The translations under genes and the position numbers were made by a program. A stretch of DNA of 64,000 nucleotides from Xylanimonas cellulosilytica (GTDB lineage: Bacteria; Actinomycetota; Actinomycetes; Actinomycetales; Actinomycetaceae), in contig JVKM01000063.1 in the NCBI GenBank assembly GCA_001072465.1, positions 6,699 to 70,698 on the forward strand, written 5' to 3'. Below the pieces are notes generated by a model. The model ran no database searches. It was not told where the DNA came from and was given only the letters and a program-made list of their open reading frames with translations. Below, piece after piece: positions 25,353 to 33,997 of the stretch (position 1 is the stretch's first letter; each line of letters starts with the position of its first letter).

Positions 25353-25981
25353 TCACCCTGCTCTCCTGCGACGCTCCGCTGACCCCCGATGAGGGGGAGG
25401 CGCACGAGTGGATCGTTGAGGAACTCTCTCACAGCGAGTACGCGAATGTTCCCAACCCCATCGCGCGCTGGCTTGCGTCGCTCATTGACTGGTTCTGGGA
25501 CGCCCTGTCCTGGAAGGGGCAGGGTACTCCCCCGGTCTCCCTGATCTTTATGATCGTGGGAATTATCGCGGTCGCCGCAATCATCATTGCGCTTATCCTC
25601 AACCCGATCCGCCTCGCCAAGCGCGTCTCTCCGACCGTGTTCGAGGAGGAGGCCAGCGAAACGGAGGCCCAGGCCTCGTTCGACGAGGCCGTGGCAGCCC
25701 AGGACTGGGACCTGGCCTACGTGTGGGCGTACCGTCTCATGGTTTTGGGCCTCGATGCTCAAGATGTCGTGACGTCCACGCCCGGCTTGACGGCGCGCGA
25801 GGCGGCGCACGCTGCGACGCGAGTCGCGCCCATGTTCGGCCCCCAGCTCGATCAGTTTGCACAGGCCTTTGACCAGGTGCGCTACGGTCACTCGGGCGTT
25901 TCATCCGATCAGGTTGAGGCTTTGCGCCGCTTCACCCCGGATCTCCTGCGCGCGTGCCGCGATGCGGAGGTGGCATCGTGA
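25349..25981 (+). CDS. DUF4129 domain membrane protein
   Basis: A 210-residue protein with one membrane helix (residues about 63-88, LIFMIVGIIAVAAIIIALIL). The C-terminal cytosolic part (DWDLAYVWAYRLMVLGLDAQDVV, ALVTPGLTAREAA-like, FDQVRYGHSGVSSDQVEAL) matches DUF4129, a domain usually linked to MoxR/DUF58 operons and transglutaminase-like proteins. The GTG overlaps the previous stop by 4 bp and its own stop overlaps the next start, so it is translated as part of a coupled series. Confidence 0.85.
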   Translation: MITLLSCDAPLTPDEGEAHEWIVEELSHSEYANVPNPIARWLASLIDWFWDALSWKGQGTPPVSLIFMIVGIIAVAAIIIALILNPIRLAKRVSPTVFEEEASETEAQASFDEAVAAQDWDLAYVWAYRLMVLGLDAQDVVTSTPGLTAREAAHAATRVAPMFGPQLDQFAQAFDQVRYGHSGVSSDQVEALRRFTPDLLRACRDAEVAS

Positions 25982-27121
25982 AAGCCACACAGGTCGCTGT
26001 CGTCACTCCGACGGCCCGCGAGCGCTTCGCCGCGGCACGCCCGATGATCATCATCGTCGTATTCTCGCTGCTGTTAGTGATCGCGGCGTCCATCCTGCCT
26101 GCGGCTGGGTACAACAACGCCCCCGTCGGTATTCGGAATAAGGAGGGCGACGGGGCGCGCGCCCTCGCCCAGGTGCTGGGCGACCACGGTATCTCCGTGC
26201 GTGACGTGAACGCGCAGCAGGCCGCGTCGGTCGACGAGAATACAACTCTCGTCGTTATTTTCCCGTCGCGTATGACCGAGGAGATGGCGAAGGCTATCGA
26301 GACGCGCACGAACGTCGTCTACGTGGGCCTCGAGGAGGATCAAGGATCATATTCCGTCTACCTTCAGGGCTTACGGTCCAGTCGCAAATACAGCAGCAAG
26401 ACGTGGCTCACCCCTGGCTGCACGTCCGACATTGCGAGCCGTACCCAGCATCTGCAGGCCTCGGACTACGTACTGTCCGGCACGGCCGACGGATGGAATC
26501 TGTGCTTCTCCGACGACGGCAGGAACTACGCGTACGCCGAGCGCTCCGACTCTGGCCGATTCCGCGCTCTGATCCCCGACTCCCTGCGCCTGCGCAACCG
26601 CGCGATCTCCGAGGGTGGAAATGCCGCGCTGGCAATCAACGCGATCGGCCGAACCCCGAAGGTCGCATGGTATTCGCCGACGCGCACCGATACTCCGACG
26701 GGCACGTCGACGCAGGAGCTGCTCACTTCCCCGTATCTCATGCCCGCATTCCTCATGATCATCGCCGCCTGCCTGCTGGCGGGCCTCGCACGTGGTCGCA
26801 GGCTCGGCCCCCTCACCTCCGAACGCCTCCCCATCGAAGTCCCGGCCTCCGAGACGCTTATCGGCAAGGCCCGCCTCATGCGTTCCCAGCGCGCCTACGA
26901 GCACGCCGCGCAGGCACTCCGCAGCTCCACAGCCTCGCGCATCGCGACCGCCCTGGGCGTTGCGCACACCGCCGACCGGGAAGCCCTCACTCACGCGATG
27001 GAACAGCGGGGCTTGCCCGCCTCACGCTGCTCCGCCCTCCTGTGGGGTCCGCCCCCAACCTCCGAAAAGGCGCTCATCCGCCTCGCCAATGACCTCGACG
27101 CTCTCGAAAAGGAGATTCGCC

Positions 27122-27129
<8 letters not shown>
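25978..27129 (+). CDS. DUF4350 domain membrane protein
   Basis: A 383-residue protein with an N-terminal membrane helix (MIIIVVFSLLLVIAASILPA), an extracellular DUF4350 domain (GIRNKEGDGARALAQVLGDHGISV, then NTTLVVIFPSRM) related to GldG-type ABC-associated proteins, a second membrane helix near 265 (LMPAFLMIIAACLLAGLA) and a cytosolic helical tail. The family is associated with MoxR ATPase operons. The GTG overlaps the DUF4129 stop by 4 bp, and its end overlaps moxR by 8 bp. Confidence 0.85.
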
Positions 27130-28273
<1,144 letters not shown>

Positions 28274-28280
28274 GGCCCCC

Positions 28281-29612
28281 GTGGCGATTTCGGCGCGTAG
28301 CGCGCTCCTCGTACTGGTCGGGCTCATTCCCCTCGCCTTCGCCCCGTCTCGTGCTCTCGCGTGGGCGTGGTGTGGCCTCGTCGTGGCCGTGTGCCTCCTC
28401 GATGCTTTCGCCGCGCCCTCCCCGCGCACCCTGCGTCTTAGCCGTGACGTGACCGGGCCGATTCGCGCTGACCAGACCACCGAGTCTCGCCTGCGGCTGA
28501 CAAACACGACGAAGCGCCACATGAACCTGGATGTGCGCGACGCGTGGCCTCCTTCGCTCAACCCGTCGCCGGCACGCCAGCGCGTGCGACTGCGTCCGGG
28601 TACCTCCGAGCGCGTCTCCACGGTGCTCGCCCCGACCCGGCGCGGCACCCGCGAGGCCGACGTCGTCACCATTCGCTCGTGGGGTCCTCTGCACCTGGGC
28701 GCGCGCCAGGTGAGCCTTTCCGCTCCCCTGTCCCTGTCGGTCCTCCCCGAGTTTAAAGCGCGCGTCCTGCTGCCCTCGCGCCTGGCGCGCCTCCACGAAC
28801 TTGAAGGAACCACACCGACGACGCTGCGCGGCGCGGGAACCGAGTTCGACTCCCTGCGCTCCTACGTCGTGGGCGACGATCCGCGCGACATCGACTGGCG
28901 CGCGTCCGCACGTTCAACGGAACTGATGGTGCGCCAGTGGAGGCCCGAACGCGACCGCCACGTCGTGATCGTCGTGGACTGCGGGCGCGCCTCCTCGGCT
29001 CTGCTCGGAGCCCCCGAGCATGAAGAGGTCGACTCGATCGCGCTGGGACGCGCCCCACGCCTCGATTCCTCTATCGAGACCGCCCTGCTTCTCGCTGCCC
29101 TGGCCGACCGAGCGGGCGACAAGGTGCACCTCATTGTCCTCGACTCGGCTGTCCGCGCGCGCGTGTCCGGCGTGCGAGGAGCCAAGGTCATCGAGACCCT
29201 GGCCCACACGTTTACGGATATTTCGCCCCGCCTGGACGTCACCGACTGGTCGGAGATGGTCAGCACGGTCGAGCAGACCGTGCATCATTCCGCGTTCGTC
29301 GTTATCGCTACGAAGATTCCGCCGGCCGGCATGGAAACCGAGTTCACCGACGCGCTAGCGCGTCTCAGCGACCGCCACACGGTGCTGGTTGCATCGGCGA
29401 CCGATCCGGATGAAATCCGGGCGCGCGCAGGACGCGAGGACGCCGAGCAGGTGTTCCTTGCAGCCTCCGCTTCCCTCGCTGAACGGTCCGACGAGGCGGG
29501 AGCCACCGACGCTCGCCTGGCCGGTGCTCTGACCGTGCGCGCCTCGGCGGGTCTGCTTCCCGCCCGGACCGCGGACCGCTACATCGAGCTCAAGAAGAGC
29601 GGCCGACTCTGA
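28281..29612 (+). CDS. DUF58 domain protein
   Basis: Partner of the MoxR ATPase, 443 aa. Two N-terminal membrane helices (about residues 4-40) precede a beta-rich region and the DUF58 core. The signature is seen near residue 200: EFDSLRSYVVGDDPRDIDWRAS, followed by a VWA-like segment (HVVIVVDCGRASS, with the Asp in place of a full MIDAS). The GTG start lies 7 bp after the moxR stop. The last gene of the operon; it converges with the SpoIIM-like gene. Confidence 0.9.
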   Translation: MAISARSALLVLVGLIPLAFAPSRALAWAWCGLVVAVCLLDAFAAPSPRTLRLSRDVTGPIRADQTTESRLRLTNTTKRHMNLDVRDAWPPSLNPSPARQRVRLRPGTSERVSTVLAPTRRGTREADVVTIRSWGPLHLGARQVSLSAPLSLSVLPEFKARVLLPSRLARLHELEGTTPTTLRGAGTEFDSLRSYVVGDDPRDIDWRASARSTELMVRQWRPERDRHVVIVVDCGRASSALLGAPEHEEVDSIALGRAPRLDSSIETALLLAALADRAGDKVHLIVLDSAVRARVSGVRGAKVIETLAHTFTDISPRLDVTDWSEMVSTVEQTVHHSAFVVIATKIPPAGMETEFTDALARLSDRHTVLVASATDPDEIRARAGREDAEQVFLAASASLAERSDEAGATDARLAGALTVRASAGLLPARTADRYIELKKSGRL

Positions 29613-29654
29613 GCCGGACCCACTTCTCGCGCTCGTTGACGCCGCGTGAGCGAC

Positions 29655-30647
29655 TCACCCCGAGACAGGCTGGTAGTAGCCGGCGTCAATGCCGACATCT
29701 GCGCTGGCGCCCGCCTGGTGCGCGCGCCGCCCGAGGATGAGGATGTACGCCCACACCGCGGCCGTCATGAGGGCACCGAAGGTGATCTTGACGGCGTCGG
29801 GCAGGTCGGAGGGCGTCACGAAGCCCTCCAGGACGCCGGATCCGGCCAGGAGGATGGCACAGCCCGCCGCGGCCGTCATCGCGCTACGAGCCGCCTGTCC
29901 GACGGCCTGGAAGCGCGTCATCGGACCGGGCACGAGCAGCGACCAGAAGACGCGCAGGCCCGCCGCGATCGAGATGAAGACGGCAGTCAGCTCGGGAAGT
30001 CCGTGCGGCAGAATGAAACGGAAAAAGTGCCAGACTCCGCCGTAGCTGAAGACGATGGCCGTTGACGTGCCGATGCTCGTGGCGTTCTCCCACAGGATCT
30101 TCAGCGGGTAGACTCCCGTGATCCCCGTGGCCACGCCTACCAGGGCGATCCAGGCATTGTTTGCCCACACAGAAAGGCCAAATTCCGCGTTCGTGTCCTG
30201 GTGGTAGTACTCGACGAACGCGCTCTGCGCATAGTACTTCAGCTGCTCGGGGGTACCCAGCTCGTTCATGACGTCCGGGTGACTCATCAGGTAGTGCGCT
30301 TGGACGCCGGCGATGGCAATGAACGCTGCCATCACGGCCAGGATCACCCAACGGATCCGGTAGAGCGTGAGCGGTAGGGACACCGTGAAGAAACGGGCGA
30401 TAACGGCTCCGGACAGCCCTCCGGTGCCCGCGAGACGCCCGCGCGCGGCGGAGAGGATGCGCGACAGCTCCGCGATCACGTCGGGATCGGGGTTGAGCGT
30501 GCGCACGCGCGCCAGATCCGTCGTGGTCGAACGGTAGAGACGGTCGAATTCGTCGATCTCGTCGCCCGACAGCGAGCGCTGGCGCGTCAGCTGTTCGAGC
30601 CGTTTCCATTCCGTTTCGCCACTTACCCGCAGCACATCAATGTCCAT
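29655..30647 (-). CDS. stage II sporulation protein M (SpoIIM) family membrane protein
   Basis: A 330-residue membrane protein of the SpoIIM/DUF95 family. A cytosolic helical N-terminus (ERLEQLTRQRSLSGDEIDEFDRLYRSTTTDLARVR-like) is followed by five or more helices; the motif GVWHFFRFILPHGLPELTAVFISIAAGLRV is the family core (H-G-x-x-E). The organism class does not sporulate; in Actinobacteria the gene pairs with a divergent RDD gene near MoxR/DUF58 operons, as here. Only 18 bp separate the two start codons. Confidence 0.88.
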   Translation of the reverse strand: MDIDVLRVSGETEWKRLEQLTRQRSLSGDEIDEFDRLYRSTTTDLARVRTLNPDPDVIAELSRILSAARGRLAGTGGLSGAVIARFFTVSLPLTLYRIRWVILAVMAAFIAIAGVQAHYLMSHPDVMNELGTPEQLKYYAQSAFVEYYHQDTNAEFGLSVWANNAWIALVGVATGITGVYPLKILWENATSIGTSTAIVFSYGGVWHFFRFILPHGLPELTAVFISIAAGLRVFWSLLVPGPMTRFQAVGQAARSAMTAAAGCAILLAGSGVLEGFVTPSDLPDAVKITFGALMTAAVWAYILILGRRAHQAGASADVGIDAGYYQPVSG

Positions 30648-30652
30648 TGGAC

Positions 30653-30658
30653 TAGCGT
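30653..30658 (+). promoter_or_regulatory. -10 box of a leaderless transcript for the RDD gene
   Basis: TAGCGT ends 7 nt before the ATG at 30666, inside the 18-bp divergent gap. It supports this ATG over the GTG 9 bp upstream. The divergent spoIIM-like promoter must overlap the RDD coding start. Confidence 0.55.
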
Positions 30659-30665
30659 GTCATAT

Positions 30666-31496
30666 ATGAGCACGCAACGCAGTCAATCGAGCGCCATTCA
30701 AGACGACTATGTGCGCACGGGCGAGGCAGTCACCCTGGACGTGACGCCGGCCTCGCCTCCGGAGCGCTTCGCCGCCGCCGTTATGGATGCGACGACGTAC
30801 TTGATGTGCACGGTCGTGCTGGTTGTCATGGCCGTCAGGTTCACCTTGCCGTCCCCGTCGATCCAGCGCGTGATCATCATCGGTTTCTTCTCGACGACGA
30901 TGTTCTTCCTGCCTCTGGTCGTCGAGATCGCGACCCGTGGGCGTTCGTTTGGGAAGTGGGCATTTAACCTGCGGGTCGTGCGCGACGACGGCGGTGCGAT
31001 CACTGCCCGCCATAGCGCAGTGCGCGTCTCGACAGGCATTCTGGAGAACTGGGCGACCTTTGGTGGCCTGGCTGCACTCGCGGAGATCATGAGCTCAAAA
31101 GGCAAGCGCCTGGGCGATCTGGCGGCCGGTACGATGGTGTGTTCGCAGGGTACATCCGTGTTCTACCCGCCGCTCGTACTGCCGCCGGGCCTCGAAGACT
31201 GGGCACGCACAGCGACGATCCTCCCCCTTGACGATGCCCTCGTCGCGGAGGCTCGTGCCTTCCTGCAGTCGAATCGCTTGTTGAAGACGGACGTCCGGGG
31301 ACAGGTCGCCGTCTCGCTCGCACAGCGCCTGTCGCGTCGCGTGCAGACTCCCCTCCCCGATGGCCTCCACCCGGAGGTTGTGATTGCGGCCGTGCTGGTG
31401 GCCCGCAGGGATCGCGACTGGGGTCGGGAGGCTGAGCGCCGCTCGCGAGGCCAGGCTCGTTTCCACGAGGCGACGCAGGCTCGTTTCGGCCTCTAG
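30666..31496 (+). CDS. RDD family membrane protein
   Basis: A 276-residue protein with an RDD domain in its first half: PPERFAAAVMDATTYLMCTVV (first helix with the Arg and Asp of the motif), IIIGFFSTTMFFLPLVVEIATRGRSFGKWAFNLRVVRDDG, and GKRLGDLAAGTMVCS. The C-terminal 100 residues are soluble and Arg/Ala-rich. RDD proteins are poorly characterised; some are linked to Na+/H+ antiport. It is convergent with the DUF3499 gene, leaving 3 bp. Confidence 0.88.
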   Translation: MSTQRSQSSAIQDDYVRTGEAVTLDVTPASPPERFAAAVMDATTYLMCTVVLVVMAVRFTLPSPSIQRVIIIGFFSTTMFFLPLVVEIATRGRSFGKWAFNLRVVRDDGGAITARHSAVRVSTGILENWATFGGLAALAEIMSSKGKRLGDLAAGTMVCSQGTSVFYPPLVLPPGLEDWARTATILPLDDALVAEARAFLQSNRLLKTDVRGQVAVSLAQRLSRRVQTPLPDGLHPEVVIAAVLVARRDRDWGREAERRSRGQARFHEATQARFGL

Positions 31497-31499
31497 CCC

Positions 31500-31952
31500 C
31501 TAGTCGTTGCCCTCGGTATCCGTGCCGTCGACGACGGTGAACTGGGCGCGACGTCGCGCGTAGGGGCTCGACGGATCGAGCGGGCTCGAGGTGTCGGGGG
31601 TCCCCACGGAACGCGCGGGCCCGAACGGTCCGGTGGTCGGCTTGCGAGTCTCCTGAGGCGGTACCGGGGCTGCCTGCGCCTCCTGGGCGACTCTACGCAC
31701 GGCGTCGACGAGCGCCGCGAGGTCATCTCCCGAGGGCGGCGCGGGTTCGAAAGTGGTTGCCAATCGCACGACCTGCCAGCCAAGCGGCGCGGTGAGGTTG
31801 TGCGCGTGTTCGTCGCACAGGTCGTAAGAGTTAGGGTCGGCGACAGTCGCGAGGGGGCCGACAACGACCGTCGAGTCGCGGTAGTCGTAGGTCAGAGTGG
31901 CGACGGCGACCGTGGAGCAGCCGGGCTTGGAGCAGTGGCGTTGGGCAATCAC
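31500..31952 (-). CDS. DUF3499 family protein
   Basis: A 150-residue protein. The N-terminal part, RHCSKPGCSTVAVATLTYDYRDS ... SYDLCDEHAHNLTAPLGWQVVRL, matches DUF3499 and contains a likely zinc site (CxxxxC plus CDEH). The C-terminal half is disordered and Pro/Thr-rich. The GTG was chosen as the only start before the first conserved Cys; TACTCT 7 nt upstream implies a leaderless mRNA. The divergent pairing with an Rv3259-like gene is conserved in Actinobacteria. Function unknown. Confidence 0.85.
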   Translation of the reverse strand: MIAQRHCSKPGCSTVAVATLTYDYRDSTVVVGPLATVADPNSYDLCDEHAHNLTAPLGWQVVRLATTFEPAPPSGDDLAALVDAVRRVAQEAQAAPVPPQETRKPTTGPFGPARSVGTPDTSSPLDPSSPYARRRAQFTVVDGTDTEGND

Positions 31953-32021
31953 GCCCCTAAGAGTACGACACTCTGCGCCCGTATCGCCCGCTTCGGCGCG
32001 CCATACGCCTACCCTGAGGGG
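31953..32021. promoter_or_regulatory. divergent pair of leaderless promoters
   Basis: On the reverse strand TACTCT (31960-31965) ends 7 nt before the DUF3499 GTG. On the forward strand TACCCT (32010-32015) ends 6 nt before the GTG of the Rv3259-like gene. The 69-bp gap therefore holds two back-to-back promoters and essentially nothing else. Confidence 0.6.
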
Positions 32022-32444
32022 GTGTTTCCTACGCGCCGCCATGTCTCGAGTCGTGACCGCCACGGTCGCGGTCCGCGCGGTCCCCTGTTTTTCCCGGGGA
32101 CTCCGGCATGGAGGACGCGGCGTGAGGACTTCGATCTGATGGTCGGTGAACTCGTCACCGAGCTCATTCGTCGATGGCCGCAGGTGGCCACGATCGAGTT
32201 TGCGGTCGAGGATGTTCCCCCGTCGAATCCTGCTCCCTGGGAGTCTCACAACGTCGTCGTCGCGCGTATTTTCCCGGCGGATCGGCGTCGCGGTCTGCAC
32301 GATCGTATCGTCGTCTATCGCCTGCCGATCACGCTGCGGTGCGCACCGGAGGAGGTCGCTGTTATGACGCGCAGGGTATTGATCGAGCGCATCAGCCACA
32401 TCCTGGCGCTGCCGCCGGACGAGATCGACGACGCGATGCGCTGA
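32022..32444 (+). CDS. metallopeptidase-family (Rv3259-like) protein, zinc motif degenerate
   Basis: A 140-residue protein whose N-terminus (SSRDRHGRGPRGPLFFPGTPAWRTRREDFD) and divergent position to DUF3499 match mycobacterial Rv3259, annotated as a zincin-like metallopeptidase. The region where relatives have an HExxH-like helix reads TRRVLIERISHIL here, so a catalytic zinc site is not evident; it may be non-enzymatic. The GTG start gives the family length and is set by TACCCT 6 nt upstream. It converges with the DUF5719 gene (8 bp gap). Confidence 0.7.
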   Translation: MFPTRRHVSSRDRHGRGPRGPLFFPGTPAWRTRREDFDLMVGELVTELIRRWPQVATIEFAVEDVPPSNPAPWESHNVVVARIFPADRRRGLHDRIVVYRLPITLRCAPEEVAVMTRRVLIERISHILALPPDEIDDAMR

Positions 32445-32452
32445 GCGGCGCT

Positions 32453-33997
32453 TCAGTTGGTGGTGCGGATGGCGCCGCTGACGGCGCTGATGCCTTCCGT
32501 GCCCACGTTCCACGTCGTGGTCATGCGCCCCACAGCCGTGTCCGCGGAGACGACGATAGCCGCCTGGATCGGAGAGTCCGCGCTGAGGGTTCCACCGTTG
32601 TCAGGCAGATCCACGAGGGTGGGGATCCCGGGTGCAACGTAGATGGTTCGCCCGCCCACGCGCACTGCGACCGCTCCGGGTGTGGAAGCAGACGTACCGC
32701 TCGACTGTGGGTCCTGATCGGCGCCGGACTGGCTCGTCCCGGACTGCCCGCCGCTCGGCGAGGGCGAGGCCCAGATGTCAGGGGTTGCGCTCGGGCTGGG
32801 GGCATCCGATGAGGCGACGCCTTGCTCGTTCGACGAGGCCTGGGCGTCCGCGGGTGCGTAGAGCAGGAGGCTCGCGCGCACGTTGGTGACGCCCGAATTG
32901 GTGGCCAGGGAGGTGGCACGGATCGGCTTCGTGGAGAGGACCTGGCGTCCCATGGCCTCAATCTGGGTGGCGCCAGGAATGGTCGCCTCGGTCAGGGCTG
33001 TGGCGGGAGTCGCGTTGGACCGCATGATCCAGGCACTCGCTCGCTGCGCCCACGGCGCACCGAGGGTGATTGTCGTCGTCTGAGCCACGACCTCGTGATC
33101 GGAGGTCACGATGAGCGCGATCGGACTGGAGTCGCTGGACGCGCCGTCGAGGGGCATGTCGAGAGTGGTGCCTTCTGCGACCGTCGCCTGGCCTCCAGCC
33201 AGGGGGTGCACGCCGGTCGAATCGGCGACGGAGACGCTCACGTGGGCCTCTCCCGACGGCGAGGCAAGGCGCAGCAGGGAGGTTCCCTTCGGGTCCACGC
33301 CGAGGATTGTCTGCGCGGTTGCGGGCACGACCGCGGAAGCCAGGGTGGTACCCTGCGGGATTTCACCGTTCATGAGGGAGGCCTGCGCCCAGGCGGCAAC
33401 CCCTCCCCCGTCGGCGGTCACATGCACGGCCAGTGCGCTCTCGTCGGGGAACCATCCGGCGAGCAGCACCGAGGCCGAGGAACGTGCGGGGACTGTCACC
33501 TGACGCGGTGCTGCGTTGAGCGGCCCCGACGCGCCGTACCCATCGATGCTGACGACCGAGGCTGTGGGGCCGGGGTTGGACAGGATCAGGACCATGTCGG
33601 CACCCGCGGTGGTCGCGCCGGTCGCGATCCACTGAGATGTGCGAGCGGCCGCGCAGCCGACGGCGCTGAGGCCGGCGAGTTCGCCGCCGCCCTGACCGGC
33701 GAGGGTAAGGGCCGTCGGGATGACACCGCCCTGCCCTGTGACAGAAGCGGGTGCGGGAGACACGGGAGCCGTCACCAGCGAGGACCAGGTGGTGCCCGCC
33801 GCGACGTTCGTGGTCTCGAAGGGGTCGACAATGCCGGAAGGGCAGGCGAGCTGGACCTGGGAGGGGTGCGCGCTCTGCGCGGTACCTTCCACCGTGGAGG
33901 GAGCAGACGACACCCACATGGACGCCGAGGCCACAACCGCTGCGGCGATCCCCGCTCCCATCAGGGTCGTCAGGGAGTTGGCTGGGCGCTTCGTCAT
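32453..33997 (-). CDS. DUF5719 family secreted/membrane-anchored protein
   Basis: A 514-residue extracytoplasmic protein with an N-terminal signal anchor (LTTLMGAGIAAAVVASASMWV). The body is Ala/Ser/Thr/Gly-rich beta structure with repeated immunoglobulin-like patterns (SIDGYGASGPLNAAPRQVTVPARSSASVLL). A Ser/Pro/Gln linker precedes a C-terminal beta module. It matches DUF5719, found downstream of a large glycosyltransferase and WhiB in Actinobacteria. The ATG overlaps the glycosyltransferase stop by 4 bp. Function unknown; cell-envelope glycan biosynthesis is suggested by context. Confidence 0.82.
   Translation of the reverse strand: MTKRPANSLTTLMGAGIAAAVVASASMWVSSAPSTVEGTAQSAHPSQVQLACPSGIVDPFETTNVAAGTTWSSLVTAPVSPAPASVTGQGGVIPTALTLAGQGGGELAGLSAVGCAAARTSQWIATGATTAGADMVLILSNPGPTASVVSIDGYGASGPLNAAPRQVTVPARSSASVLLAGWFPDESALAVHVTADGGGVAAWAQASLMNGEIPQGTTLASAVVPATAQTILGVDPKGTSLLRLASPSGEAHVSVSVADSTGVHPLAGGQATVAEGTTLDMPLDGASSDSSPIALIVTSDHEVVAQTTTITLGAPWAQRASAWIMRSNATPATALTEATIPGATQIEAMGRQVLSTKPIRATSLATNSGVTNVRASLLLYAPADAQASSNEQGVASSDAPSPSATPDIWASPSPSGGQSGTSQSGADQDPQSSGTSASTPGAVAVRVGGRTIYVAPGIPTLVDLPDNGGTLSADSPIQAAIVVSADTAVGRMTTTWNVGTEGISAVSGAIRTTN

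Noticed and set aside
29655..30647. SpoIIM homologue as evidence of sporulation
   Set aside because: The family is widespread in non-sporulating Actinobacteria next to RDD and MoxR genes; no other sporulation genes are seen.
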